From Faecalicatena fissicatena (lineage in GTDB: Bacteria > Bacillota > Clostridia > Lachnospirales > Lachnospiraceae): a DNA stretch of 64,000 nucleotides. Under the pieces are notes generated by a model. The model searched no databases and was not told the DNA's origin. It worked only from the letters and a program-made list of their open reading frames with translations. Position 1 is the stretch's first letter, and the number at the start of each line of letters is the position of its first letter. The stretch is from assembly GCA_001028025.1 (NCBI GenBank), contig LDAQ01000062.1, positions 1-64,000 of the forward strand, in the 5' to 3' direction. Position numbers and translations under genes: made by a program. This document shows, in pieces, positions 45,837-55,464 of the stretch.

Positions 45837-47284
45837 TATATCTCCTCCTTTCTTTCCGTCATTTCCTGATAGAGGCTGTAGTATCTTCCAAAAACCTCTG
45901 CTTCATCATAGTATTCTCTGACTCTCTGATAACCGGCCTGCCCCATCTTCGTCCGGCTCTTTTCGTCCTTCGCCAGCTTCAGGATGGCACGGGCGATCTC
46001 AGATACTCCCATCACCGGTACAATGTAGCCTGCCGGTCCGTATGTATCGTTTTCTCCATCGATCAGCCCGCGGCAGTTTCCTACATTGGTAGCTATATAT
46101 GGTTTCTTTGCAGCAAAACCCTCCAGAATGGAGAGCGGCTGCCCTTCGCTGATACTGGTCAGCATGAGAAAATCCATTCTGCCGATGTACTCTTTTACAT
46201 CTATAATTCCTGTAAATACCACATCTTTCATATCCATATCCCGCACCATGCCGCGGCATTCCTCTGCATATTCCTCTGCTTCCTCCATGCCGCCCATAAT
46301 CCACAGCTTTAGACGGGGCTCCTGGTTTTTAGCCAGCGCAAAGGCACTGATCATGGTTTTGACATCCTTGATCGGAGTCACACGCAGGACCGCGCCTACG
46401 TTGATGTAAGGTTCCCATAATACATTCCCTCCGGACGGGTCTGCATCTCCTTTCTGCGGGATTCCTTCAAACTTGTGGTAATTCACCCCGTTTGGGATAA
46501 CCATCGTTTTTTTCTCATCACAGCCCAGTTCAATCTGGAACCGGCGGGCATCTTCAAACAGGGATACTACTTTATCTGCATACTGATAGCAGCACTCCCC
46601 GATCTTTTTAAACTGATCAATCCAGATATCCTTATAGATCCCGCTCACCCAGTCGGCCTTGATAATCTCTTCTTCGCGCTCCCTTGTGTATAATCCATGC
46701 TCCGTCATCAAAAAGGGGCGGCCGTACAGGCTCTTCTGCATACATCCCCAGATCCCCGCATATCCACTGGATACGGAATGGTACAGATCTGCCTTCTCCG
46801 TCCTGGATTTTAATATGGTAAACAGGGGGAGGTAAAGAGAACGCATGGTCCACAGGAAATCCGAGAATGCAACTCTCCTGAAATTCGCGTTATAATAATC
46901 CAGCGTCATTTTAAAGAAGTCTTTTCCCGAAAGCAGCGCATTCAGCGACACCTCCTTCTCTGCAAAAAACCGGATAATCACATCCCAGTCAGGATCGCTT
47001 TCAAACATCAGGTTCTCGAATGCATCATACTCTTCCCCTGTCAGGGAAACTTTTTTCTGTGTTCTGTTGTTAATATAATCATCGTCCAGAAGATACACTT
47101 CCTGTATCTCACTGACATTGGACGGAATCTTATACTTAAACTGCAGATTGGCATCCGGGCTTGCGGCTATGGACTGCACAACGAATTCAACATCCGGCAT
47201 CGCAAGCATCAGCCCCTGCATCCAGCTGGATACCCCGCCATTGACATAGGGATATGCTCCTTCAACAATTAAACATACTTTCAT
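45836..47284 (-). CDS. pelF: Pel glycosyltransferase PelF (GT4)
   Basis: 482 residues, soluble. VCLIVEGAYPYVNGGVSSWMQGLMLAMPDVEFVV is the PelF N-terminus with the nucleotide-sugar loop; FLMTEHGLYTREREEEI and VIPNGVNYHKFEGIP follow; the GT4 E-x7-E motif appears as SEGQPLSILEGFAAKKPYIATNVG. PelF polymerises from UDP-GlcNAc/UDP-GalNAc at the cytoplasmic side of the PelDEG complex. It stands 37 bp after the PelA-like gene and is followed directly by pelG. No UDP-sugar epimerase is separate in the locus, but an SDR domain is fused to PelD. Confidence 0.95.
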   Translation of the reverse strand: MKVCLIVEGAYPYVNGGVSSWMQGLMLAMPDVEFVVQSIAASPDANLQFKYKIPSNVSEIQEVYLLDDDYINNRTQKKVSLTGEEYDAFENLMFESDPDWDVIIRFFAEKEVSLNALLSGKDFFKMTLDYYNANFRRVAFSDFLWTMRSLYLPLFTILKSRTEKADLYHSVSSGYAGIWGCMQKSLYGRPFLMTEHGLYTREREEEIIKADWVSGIYKDIWIDQFKKIGECCYQYADKVVSLFEDARRFQIELGCDEKKTMVIPNGVNYHKFEGIPQKGDADPSGGNVLWEPYINVGAVLRVTPIKDVKTMISAFALAKNQEPRLKLWIMGGMEEAEEYAEECRGMVRDMDMKDVVFTGIIDVKEYIGRMDFLMLTSISEGQPLSILEGFAAKKPYIATNVGNCRGLIDGENDTYGPAGYIVPVMGVSEIARAILKLAKDEKSRTKMGQAGYQRVREYYDEAEVFGRYYSLYQEMTERKEEI

Positions 47285-47321
47285 TCAGACCCTTTCCTTT
47301 CTTCCTGATACCGCCCTGCTG

Positions 47322-49004
47322 TTACTTTTTCTCCTGATACGTTATCTTTATATGTTCCTTTTCTGCCTCCACCATGTAAAGTCCGGCACTGATTCCGGTA
47401 TACGAGGCTCCTTCTGCCTTATTAATTTCCTGGCCCGGTGGAAGAGACAGGTAAAAATACGCTTTCCCTGTAAAATTCCCGATTACGGCTTCAATCTGTG
47501 TATCAGAATATTGGATCTCCGGTTCCATCATCTGAAATGCCTTCACTCTGTACACCGCTTCTCCCACGGTCACCCGTTCCAGCCATGGAATATCTTCCTT
47601 CTCAACACCCAGGATTGTCTCCAGGTTCCGGCAGTAGTCTATCCAGCGTTCGGGATCCTTTTCATCCGTTCCGTACAGGAACGGCGAGATGTCCGTATAA
47701 ACAGTGTTCAGTCCTATCCCCCGACTCATTCCTTTATCATGAAATATAACATTTTGGTATTTTGTCCTTTCCAGCCCCCGGTATGGAATGCAGACTGCAT
47801 CTGTCGGGCCGTCTGTCCATTCAAAGCCGTAGTTCCATATCTCCAACCGGTTCTCAAAAGGAGAATTGACCCTTTTTTCCAGGCTGTAGGAGTCGAGCGT
47901 CCCGATCTCATCATTTCCTTCCACGATCTCTTCCAGATAATAGTTCAGCATCGCATTCGAAGACGTTTGAATTCCTTCCCCGTCATGTGTGTACCACGTG
48001 GTTTTCACACCGTACCGGTCTTCACAGCGCCGAAACTCTGGGAAAAAGATATCATTCTGTACACCCAGGCTGTCCCGTTCGTATTCTTCATCCAGATAAT
48101 CCGCTGTGAATTCATCTGTATAGGGCATCCCCGAGACAGCAAAACAGTATGCATTCACAATGGGATACATATAGACCTGGCGTAAGTCTGTAAAAAAGAA
48201 ACTGACTACCGCATAGCCCATGGTTCCCGCCATCAGTTCCCGGTCGGCGACATAGACGCTTCCGCCTTTTGCACTGTTCTGGTAGCGCCAGAAAACCGGG
48301 GCGAGTTTTTCATTTTTCACCCTGCTACTTTCCAGTGCAGAGCCATATACTTCCGCCTGCCTTTTCAGAGTTACAGACTTCATAGAAAAAGATTCCCGGC
48401 TCTCTGCGATCTCACCGAATAAAAGGCTCTCGGTAAGCCGGATCCCCTTTTTTACCTGAATTCCTTTATAGGTATCAATCCCCAGCAGATCTCTGACATT
48501 CTGGTTCTCAAGCGCGGCTTCAGAAGGTATTTCTGTAAAGAAAAGTGTCGTTCCTTCTTCACTGTACTGTTTCAGCATCTGGAGCTCCGGATCTGTAAAA
48601 TCCGTCCTGCAGATAAACAGAATTTCAGCGCCCGCACAATCCCCCAGCTCCGCCTCCGTCCGATAATCTTCTTTCATATTCGCAAGCTGCAGGGCAGTAA
48701 TCTGATAGCTGTCCGTCTCCTGCCCCCACACCGTCGTTTTTTCTTCCCCGGTATACTCTGCCGCTCCCGCCTTATCCCCCTGTTCCTGCTCCAGCTTATC
48801 CGACATTCTCAGGACCTCCTGATACTCTGCCCGGCTGTCCATCTCCTCTTTATCGGTTTGATGGATGTTCCGCCAGATATTATCCAGGTTGCTCACAATC
48901 AGAAAGACAAACAGAAGACAGAAAAGAATGATAACTATGTATACAAATATGTGTTTCTTCAGCTGGTTTCTTTTGGAAATACCAAGCATATTCAGTAATT
49001 TCAT
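47322..49004 (-). CDS. PelA-like membrane-anchored protein (DUF2194)
   Basis: 560 residues. A cytoplasmic basic start is followed by one membrane helix (HIFVYIVIILFCLLFVFLIVSNL, about 18-40), then an extracellular part. It contains an ALQLANMKEDYRTEAELGDCAGAEILFICR...LKQYSEEGTTLFFTEIPS domain of glutamine amidotransferase-like type, then regions resembling DUF2194/CE4-like proteins of Gram-positive Pel loci (WNYGFEWTDGPTDAVCIPYRG). In Bacillus the equivalent gene encodes a Pel deacetylase. I do not see a clean CE4 metal triad, so deacetylase activity is uncertain. The position between the GT2 and pelF supports the role. The start overlaps the DPM1-type GT gene by 4 bp. Confidence 0.72.
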   Translation of the reverse strand: MKLLNMLGISKRNQLKKHIFVYIVIILFCLLFVFLIVSNLDNIWRNIHQTDKEEMDSRAEYQEVLRMSDKLEQEQGDKAGAAEYTGEEKTTVWGQETDSYQITALQLANMKEDYRTEAELGDCAGAEILFICRTDFTDPELQMLKQYSEEGTTLFFTEIPSEAALENQNVRDLLGIDTYKGIQVKKGIRLTESLLFGEIAESRESFSMKSVTLKRQAEVYGSALESSRVKNEKLAPVFWRYQNSAKGGSVYVADRELMAGTMGYAVVSFFFTDLRQVYMYPIVNAYCFAVSGMPYTDEFTADYLDEEYERDSLGVQNDIFFPEFRRCEDRYGVKTTWYTHDGEGIQTSSNAMLNYYLEEIVEGNDEIGTLDSYSLEKRVNSPFENRLEIWNYGFEWTDGPTDAVCIPYRGLERTKYQNVIFHDKGMSRGIGLNTVYTDISPFLYGTDEKDPERWIDYCRNLETILGVEKEDIPWLERVTVGEAVYRVKAFQMMEPEIQYSDTQIEAVIGNFTGKAYFYLSLPPGQEINKAEGASYTGISAGLYMVEAEKEHIKITYQEKK

Positions 49005-49747
49005 TTTCTGCTCCCCGTTTTATACCGCGACCAGGCATTCCATGTACTTAACATCATTAAAATCATATACTTTCCCACTTTGAGAAGCCCGGTATGCATA
49101 GACACTCCTGCCGTGCGCTCATGCATAATGGCCGGTACTTCCTCTATCCGAAAGCCAAGCAGCAGCATCTGTACGATCATATTCAGGTCCGGATACTTCA
49201 GATCAAAATTATTGTAAAGGGAATAAAACGAAAAAGCTTTTCTGTTCAGTCCCTGGAGGCCGCTGGTGGGATCCGTCAGGCTGCATCCTGTCACCTTTTT
49301 TATGATGCTTCTGAAAAACAGGATGGTATACTTTTTCAGTCCTGATATGTGAAAAGACTGGCTTCCCTCTAAAAATCTGGATCCGATTACAATATCCGGA
49401 TATGCACCTTCGTCCTCTGAAAAGCAGCCCATTTTCCCGCACAGCACCTTTACGTTGCACAGATCATGCTGCCCGTCTGCATCCATCTGGAGCAGATAAT
49501 CATAATTTTTTTCCACGGCATACTTATATGCAGTCTGCAGGGCGGCCCCATACCCCATGTTAAAGACCTGCCTTATTACCTTAAACCCGGACTCCTCCAC
49601 AATTTGGGATGTACTGTCCGCAGAGCAGTCATCTATGACAAGAACATCCATCATTGATTCCAGCCCCAGATCTTTCATACCTTTGAGCAGGGCCCCGATA
49701 TTTTCGGCCTCATTGTACGCCGGTATCATCAAAAGTATTTTTTTCAT
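49001..49747 (-). CDS. Dolichol-phosphate-mannose-synthase-like glycosyltransferase (GT2)
   Basis: 248 residues. ILLMIPAYNEAENIGALLKGMKDLGLESMMDVLVIDDCSADSTSQIVEE, VFNMGYGAALQTAYKYAVEKNYDYLLQMDADGQHD (DADGQHD is the diagnostic metal site) and GSRFLEGSQSFH...KKYTILFFRSIIKKVTGCSLTDPTSGLQGLNRKAF define the DPM1-like subgroup. Such enzymes load a sugar onto a polyprenyl phosphate for later use outside the cell. They are often paired with a DUF2304 membrane protein; one is encoded at the start of this operon. It overlaps the large membrane protein gene and the PelA-like gene by 4 bp each. Confidence 0.92.
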   Translation of the reverse strand: MKKILLMIPAYNEAENIGALLKGMKDLGLESMMDVLVIDDCSADSTSQIVEESGFKVIRQVFNMGYGAALQTAYKYAVEKNYDYLLQMDADGQHDLCNVKVLCGKMGCFSEDEGAYPDIVIGSRFLEGSQSFHISGLKKYTILFFRSIIKKVTGCSLTDPTSGLQGLNRKAFSFYSLYNNFDLKYPDLNMIVQMLLLGFRIEEVPAIMHERTAGVSMHTGLLKVGKYMILMMLSTWNAWSRYKTGSRK

Positions 49748-51972
49748 TTTGCGCCACCTGTACTTTCCTCTGCCAGTTTTTTATAATCTACAGATAAATT
49801 CAATGTAAAATAAGGATCCTGTGTAATCTTATAGACAGTAACCGTTTCATCACTGTAATACTCCGATACGTGGTTTGGGTAAATCTGCTTTACCGCCTCC
49901 ATCCAGTAATGAAGCTTTGACATGATCACGTCCCGCTGGAAATAATACGGTGCATCCGCACCGTGCAGCCCGGTTGTATCCCTGCTCCACTCCACATCCT
50001 GAAGCGCCAGCTCTGCACTAATCTCTTTTACATTATCCGGTGCGTCTATATCGCTTCTGTCGATCTCCCGCCTGTCATCGGAAAACGAGATGGGGTGTCG
50101 TTCTGTCACCACATAGATATCCGGGGTCGGAATATAGATACTCTTCTTTCCCTGATCCAGTTCTTTTAAGAGATCTGTAATCTCATAGTGATATCCGGTA
50201 TACCGTATTACCGACAGATCATTGGTGGGCGATATAACGGTCCATGTATTCTTTTTATGATTTTCACACAAGTCAAGGCATACCCTCATATCCGCCTCCG
50301 AAATCGTGATGTTGAAATACCGTTCATCCTTGATTCTTCCGGCTGATGCCATTGCCCAGATTCCTCCCGTTATCAGAACCGCAAAGGACATTTCCAGGTA
50401 TTTTTCTTTTACTCTGCACAGCCCTAGTATGCCAAACAGGATTTCCAGAGGCAGGCACAGCAGAGGGATGGTTAGAAATGACAGAAATGTTGCCATTCTC
50501 TTTACTTCTATTAAAACGGGAAGATTCAGATAATAGGTACATGTGAGGATTGCACATACTTCCCACAATACCGCCCAGAACAGATAGCCCAGATACTTCA
50601 TTCTCCTTTTGGAAAAAATCAGGCCCAGCAGTGCATAAACGGCAAGTACTGCATCAGCTGCCATAAGTGCTCTGGCCGTATCGCTGTCATTGACATAGTT
50701 ATAGGCCAGATATTTTGCTTCGTCCTTCAGCAGATTCTCTGCAAGGGTCAGCACATCCATCTCCCTCCAGTTATAAGACTGCGTCTGATCTGTCTGTGCT
50801 TCCCCGGCGTCCTGGCTCTCTGACTGTGCCGTTGTCTGAGTGATTCCCAGCGCCCATTCGATGGAGCGTTCAAACTCATAGCCGTTCGCATACCCCCAGA
50901 CATAGGGAATACATGCCAGAACAACACCTGCGATTCCGCCCGCAACAAAACGAAGCAAGATCTTTTTCCGCAGAATCGGAATCAAATACACCAGCCCAAA
51001 GCATACGCAGATAACGAGGCACAGGATCGTGATATAGAAATGCGCCATCAAAGTCCACGTGATACACGCAGAAAATAATATCAAATCGCCCTTCTGTTTC
51101 TTTTTTATGTACGCCTGCATAGCGTAGATCATTCCGAAGGCCGCCACAAGTCCAAATTCCATCGGAAAAGAGAACTGGAATCTAAAATAGGACGTGGAGT
51201 TGAATATATCTGCCAAAACAAAAAAGGCCCAGCCGCCCATCGCCACATATCTGTTGGAAAAGCATTTTCTGAACAGAGCGTATGCCGAACCGAAAACCAT
51301 AGTGGTCGAAAGAACGGAAAAGTTCAAATAAACCCGGGTTATATTCATGGGAAACAGCGTTCCCAACGCGGCGTTCAGAGTATGCACCCCGTGGGGATAC
51401 ATTCCAGCCGGGAACATATTCCCATGGATCAGAGCTCCAATCCAGTATAGATGGGTTTCTTCATCGGTGTGTCCATAGCCCGTATTATGCATTTTATACC
51501 ATCCGTAAAACCAGATGACCCACGCCATAATTGCACAGAACAGAATGATTTCCACAACGTTGCCTTTTAAGTATTTCTTTTTTTGCATAAGCCTGTTTTT
51601 CAGCTTCAGCCAAAGTCTTCGAAAAAATACCCGAATTCCATAGATCCCCAGTATGAGTTCTTTGAGTATCAGCGCCGCGCGTCTCTGAAACGCCAAGATT
51701 TTTCTGCGTTCCTTCCAGGCCGTAAAGGATAACGGCAGAATAATCAGCGTGGCCAGCAGTGAAATAAAATTGACAAAATGAAGAAATCCCAGAATCAGGA
51801 CAACGAAGCTCAGATATAAGTTTCCTGTGCACTGGCAGAAGAAAAAACGGTACGTCGGTTCTTTCCCCGCAATATATGCTCTCAGGCAGACAGAAGGAAT
51901 CACAAGTGTAAGAAGAAAATATCCAAAAGCAGTCCCTATCATTGTCCACACATTTTCCCATATCATTGTCAT
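49744..51972 (-). CDS. Large multi-spanning membrane protein, possible GT-C transferase or polymerase
   Basis: 742 residues with about 12 to 14 membrane segments in the first 570, then a soluble domain of about 170 residues (WTVISPTNDLSVIRYTGYHYEITDLLKE...). The first outer loop contains GYGHTDEETHLYWIGALIHGNMFPAGMYPHGVHTLNAAL, with acidic residues and a His cluster after a membrane helix, as in GT-C glycosyltransferases that use polyprenyl-linked donors. The adjacent DPM1-like enzyme would make such a donor. I do not know a named family. It sits between the PelE-like gene (16 bp) and the DPM1-like gene (4-bp overlap). A role as Wzy-like polymerase is the alternative. Confidence 0.65.
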   Translation of the reverse strand: MTMIWENVWTMIGTAFGYFLLTLVIPSVCLRAYIAGKEPTYRFFFCQCTGNLYLSFVVLILGFLHFVNFISLLATLIILPLSFTAWKERRKILAFQRRAALILKELILGIYGIRVFFRRLWLKLKNRLMQKKKYLKGNVVEIILFCAIMAWVIWFYGWYKMHNTGYGHTDEETHLYWIGALIHGNMFPAGMYPHGVHTLNAALGTLFPMNITRVYLNFSVLSTTMVFGSAYALFRKCFSNRYVAMGGWAFFVLADIFNSTSYFRFQFSFPMEFGLVAAFGMIYAMQAYIKKKQKGDLILFSACITWTLMAHFYITILCLVICVCFGLVYLIPILRKKILLRFVAGGIAGVVLACIPYVWGYANGYEFERSIEWALGITQTTAQSESQDAGEAQTDQTQSYNWREMDVLTLAENLLKDEAKYLAYNYVNDSDTARALMAADAVLAVYALLGLIFSKRRMKYLGYLFWAVLWEVCAILTCTYYLNLPVLIEVKRMATFLSFLTIPLLCLPLEILFGILGLCRVKEKYLEMSFAVLITGGIWAMASAGRIKDERYFNITISEADMRVCLDLCENHKKNTWTVISPTNDLSVIRYTGYHYEITDLLKELDQGKKSIYIPTPDIYVVTERHPISFSDDRREIDRSDIDAPDNVKEISAELALQDVEWSRDTTGLHGADAPYYFQRDVIMSKLHYWMEAVKQIYPNHVSEYYSDETVTVYKITQDPYFTLNLSVDYKKLAEESTGGAK

Positions 51973-51988
51973 CTACCATCCTGTCTGT

Positions 51989-52891
51989 TTAATAGAACCG
52001 GATCCACTCCAGCAGTTCACTGTCAAGAACAAGCGGCGACTCCTTGATGAGCCGGACAGCTTCCCGGAACCCGTTCTCATTTTTTATCTTGAAGTAATAC
52101 TTCAGCACTTCCTTTGCCGCCGCCAGATCCTGCTCCATTATCTCTTCTGCACATTTCACCCATTTCTCCACGCTGGCCCAGTCCTGATACTCACTCCTGA
52201 ATTCAATGATATCTGCCAGCATGTTTCCGGTGATTCTCTCCTTCTCCTTCTGGTATAGTTCTTCCATATATCCTTCAAAGAAATTCAGATAAATCTTCTG
52301 CTCTGGTTCACTGAACACTTTTTTGTGGAGCATATTATCACAGAACTGAAGATACAAAAGGAGCGTATCGGTCTCTTTGCTGTTTTCATAGATTGACCGG
52401 AGACGTTTTTCCGTCTCTTTATATTTTGCGATAGTATCCGTGATATAGGATGCCGCATAATGGACAACCTCGGAATCCTCCTGTGCCATGGCATTCTGAA
52501 TTCCCCCCATGTATTCCTCCACATCCGGGCGCTTGAGCACCTCCAGAAAAAGCTGCCTTCGGTTCATGGTGTCAGAGATCATCAGTGCCTCTTCAATAGG
52601 CACTCTGTCAATCTCCTTCTCAATATCGTCGCCGATGATCATACGGGCCCTTTTTTTGCTGAAGCTCAGTTCCTCCTCATTCAGCAGCCCGTCATGTTTA
52701 TGGAAGAGAATAAAGTTAAACAATTCACTGCACGATAAGAAGATAACTCCGACCACCGGAGTCAATATCATAAATACAGTCAGAAGAACGGCTTTTCGGT
52801 ATTCTTTTTTTAATATGCCTCTGTACAGGAAATACACCAGTGCCAGACACATATTTATAAACAAAATCCAGATAAACCATTTGTTTTCCAC
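51989..52891 (-). CDS. pelE: PelE-like membrane protein with helical repeat domain
   Basis: 300 residues. Two N-terminal membrane segments (WFIWILFINMCLALVYFLYRGIL and AVLLTVFMILTPVVGVIFLSC) are followed by about 220 cytoplasmic residues made of helix pairs like TPR units (EEALMISDTMNRRQLFLEVLKRPDVEEYMGGIQNAMAQEDSEVVHYAASYITD). This is the layout of PelE, which scaffolds PelF and PelD in the synthesis complex; Gram-positive versions keep the two helices and the helical repeats. The gene order PelD-PelE is conserved here with a 15-bp gap. The symbol is assigned by layout and position more than by sequence. Confidence 0.75.
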   Translation of the reverse strand: MENKWFIWILFINMCLALVYFLYRGILKKEYRKAVLLTVFMILTPVVGVIFLSCSELFNFILFHKHDGLLNEEELSFSKKRARMIIGDDIEKEIDRVPIEEALMISDTMNRRQLFLEVLKRPDVEEYMGGIQNAMAQEDSEVVHYAASYITDTIAKYKETEKRLRSIYENSKETDTLLLYLQFCDNMLHKKVFSEPEQKIYLNFFEGYMEELYQKEKERITGNMLADIIEFRSEYQDWASVEKWVKCAEEIMEQDLAAAKEVLKYYFKIKNENGFREAVRLIKESPLVLDSELLEWIRFY

Positions 52892-52906
52892 TCTTGCCAG
52901 CTCCTA

Positions 52907-55030
52907 TCATCGAATTCCATTTTCTACCTGTATCCCGGCATCCTGAAAACGCCGGATTACGTAATCGGCTTCCTTCTCGTTCGTATTCATAAGGATAATA
53001 CAGATATCACCTTCTTTTTCACCGATGATATCTGTCTGCCTTACCAGGGAAGCTATTTTTGCATAAATCTCTTTCCCCTTGCCCGGCATAAATCCAGACG
53101 GTATTGTGAGCGCCGAATACTCCAGCTTATTCTGCTGTGATCCTTCCTGGCAGATCTGGTACATTTTATCAAATTCTTCTTCTCTCAGCACGTTCGTCCC
53201 CTCAATATACTGGTTCGCAAGACGGTTCCAGTATGTGGCCGCATGATTCATGGACGCCTCGATCAGACGGCAGATCAGCGCCAGCATATTGGATTCGTAA
53301 AGGTTGATTTTTGAAAGGTCTTTTGTCCAGAGCATAACAATTGCGTTCAGTTTCTCTCTGTCATAGATCCCGCATGCATAGGACGGCAGGCCGGAATCAA
53401 TCTCCCGGTTTCTGTATACCGTTCTCTCCACCAGTTCCCGCTGCATGAAAAAGTGCTCATCCGCATGAATGGATTTTCCCATCCGGCGCGCTTCTTCGGA
53501 TGAGGCAGCCGCGAGACGCATGTACCCGGAATTATTACCCGTTATGTAGATTGCAACATCATCGATATCCATCAGCTCCCGCGCCACGTCCACCGCCTGG
53601 AAGATGACCTTCTGCGGCTCCCAGAAGTCCAGCTGGCTGGATGCTTCATACACTCTTACCATGCTGTTTTCATAATTAACAATTCTTTTTTCATAGATCT
53701 CTTTTACATATCTGTTGCCGTCATAGATGCGGGTCATATCTACAAGCTCGCTCTGGTAGTACTTCTTTTCATCCTCCAGGTCGCCGTTCTTTCTTCTGTA
53801 TTTGTCTCTCATATGCCCGACAATAACGCCAATCACAAGGATCTGCAGAATGCCTGTAAAGGCTGCATAGTCAAAAGTGCCTCCCGTTATCAGAATCTCT
53901 CCAATTCTGGCAGCCAGTGTCAGCAGCGTTGCAAGCAGCGCATGGGCGCATCCGTAAACAACGGCAATAATCACTACATAGATCAGGTACAGATCTGCAA
54001 TACTTCCGAACCAGGTATCTTTCAGAAGAATAGTTAGCAGTGTGATGACCAGAAACAGACCTACATTTTCCGCCAGAGGGAGCAGTTTGTCTTTGATGAC
54101 CGACTTTTTACTTTCCTCCCTTATTTCAAGATCTTTCTCTTTTTCATATATTTTATAGAGTCCGCTCAGCCCTTCCTCCAGGCTGAATTTTTCACAGAAC
54201 CCAAGCTTTTCCTGCTGCGGCTCGTGTATATCGGGCAGAGGCTCTGTTTTAAACTCCGCCTCTCTGACCTCGGTCTCCCGGCCCTGAACCACCGTCTTTA
54301 CCGCTTCGATAAGCTGCCGTTCCGTATACACAGAACCCGGCATCAGATAGCTTTTTTCCCGTTCTCCGCATAGAAATACCCGCATCAGAGTATCTACTGC
54401 GTCATTGACGTACAGCACCCGGTGCGGCCTCCCTGCTTCTATTTCCATTTCTGTACCGGTAAAAAAGCTTTCCATCAGTCTTGAACAGATGTTATAATCA
54501 TGGGTTTTATAATCCCCATAGACTTCCGGATACCGTACTACCGATATATCGAATTCACCCGGAACGTTCTGTTCCGCACACATGTATTCCGTCTGGATCA
54601 CGGTCTGCATGAGAATAGAGTCCGCCTCAAAGTCGGTGCTTTTATCTATTACAGCATCTCTGCAGTTGTTATATACTCCAAGAGAGGAGCAGTAGATAAC
54701 CTGCCTGATTCCCGCTTCTTTTGCACTCATCAGAATATTTGTAATACTGGTCAGATAGCGCACAGACTCCTGGTTCATATCCTTCCATGTAAATTTCGTA
54801 TCGCAGATCCCCAGAATCAGCAGCAGATCCGCCTGCACATTCTTCATAATGGTGCCGATATTTTTGCTGCGGTAACTGAAATTGTATTCCTGAAAAACAC
54901 CCGTCCGGGGCTTTTCTCTTTTTGCTTTTTCCGAACCTGTTATGACAAAGATATCATGCTTCTCTTTTTTCAGTCTGGAAATCAATTCCCTGCAGAATAC
55001 ACCATACTCTCCACAAATCAACACTTTCAT
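52907..55030 (-). CDS. pelD: PelD with N-terminal SDR domain (c-di-GMP receptor of the Pel system)
   Basis: 707 residues. Residues 1 to about 290 form an extended SDR/epimerase-like domain (VLICGEYGVFCREL, QVIYCSSLGVYNN, VVRYPEVYGDYKTHDYN, HRVLYVNDAVDTLMRVF). About four membrane helices follow (325-410), then a coiled linker, a GAF domain (about 470-600) and a degenerate GGDEF domain at the end. The signature GGDEF is absent, but the inhibitory-site motif RxxD is kept as R664-QT-D667 (SLVRQTDIIGEKEGD). In characterised PelD the RxxD motif binds c-di-GMP and switches on polymer synthesis. An SDR fusion is known for Gram-positive PelD. The Tyr-x3-Lys of active SDRs is not obvious to me, so the domain may be structural. 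It overlaps the DUF2304 gene by 4 bp. Confidence 0.88.
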   Translation of the reverse strand: MKVLICGEYGVFCRELISRLKKEKHDIFVITGSEKAKREKPRTGVFQEYNFSYRSKNIGTIMKNVQADLLLILGICDTKFTWKDMNQESVRYLTSITNILMSAKEAGIRQVIYCSSLGVYNNCRDAVIDKSTDFEADSILMQTVIQTEYMCAEQNVPGEFDISVVRYPEVYGDYKTHDYNICSRLMESFFTGTEMEIEAGRPHRVLYVNDAVDTLMRVFLCGEREKSYLMPGSVYTERQLIEAVKTVVQGRETEVREAEFKTEPLPDIHEPQQEKLGFCEKFSLEEGLSGLYKIYEKEKDLEIREESKKSVIKDKLLPLAENVGLFLVITLLTILLKDTWFGSIADLYLIYVVIIAVVYGCAHALLATLLTLAARIGEILITGGTFDYAAFTGILQILVIGVIVGHMRDKYRRKNGDLEDEKKYYQSELVDMTRIYDGNRYVKEIYEKRIVNYENSMVRVYEASSQLDFWEPQKVIFQAVDVARELMDIDDVAIYITGNNSGYMRLAAASSEEARRMGKSIHADEHFFMQRELVERTVYRNREIDSGLPSYACGIYDREKLNAIVMLWTKDLSKINLYESNMLALICRLIEASMNHAATYWNRLANQYIEGTNVLREEEFDKMYQICQEGSQQNKLEYSALTIPSGFMPGKGKEIYAKIASLVRQTDIIGEKEGDICIILMNTNEKEADYVIRRFQDAGIQVENGIR

Positions 55031-55413
55031 ATATTCGTATTCTCCTCTTCGGCTTTGCTGTTTAACCTGTCTTCCAGTTCTCTGTTTTTATCTTTTAAAA
55101 GTGCTACCTGCATTGCCAGTTCTTTGATTTCTGTCTCCATAGCAGATATTGTGATTGTATGGCGCAGAATAATTAATATCATTACGATGAGAAAGAAAAA
55201 AATCAGTGAGGCCGGCGGCCACCATATCCCCAGCAGCTCTGCCGCCCAGGGCAGTATTTTAGGAAATATAGAAAGAAGCAGAAGACCTGCCACACCGCCG
55301 ATCCATAAGATTGCCTGATTTTCTGAAAGGTGCTTTTTCTTCATTTCCACGCACAGTCCATATAGCATCAGCAGGCATACTGCAATGGAAACAATTTGTA
55401 GAATAATACTCAT
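55027..55413 (-). CDS. DUF2304 small membrane protein
   Basis: 128 residues from ATG 55413 (GAGGAGGAACGTCGT upstream). Three membrane helices (IILQIVSIAVCLLMLYGLCVEM, AILWIGGVAGLLLLSIFPKILPWAAELLGI, SLIFFFLIVMILIILRHTI) and a C-terminal coiled coil (METEIKELAMQVALLKDKNRELEDRLN) give the DUF2304 pattern. These proteins are commonly encoded beside DPM1-like glycosyltransferases and probably anchor or assist them; the partner here is likely the enzyme at 49001-49747. It is the second gene of the operon. Confidence 0.85.
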   Translation of the reverse strand: MSIILQIVSIAVCLLMLYGLCVEMKKKHLSENQAILWIGGVAGLLLLSIFPKILPWAAELLGIWWPPASLIFFFLIVMILIILRHTITISAMETEIKELAMQVALLKDKNRELEDRLNSKAEEENTNI

Positions 55414-55464
55414 ACGACGTTCCTCCTCTGTCCTGTACTGCATGTACTCCTGTCAGTAAATTCT

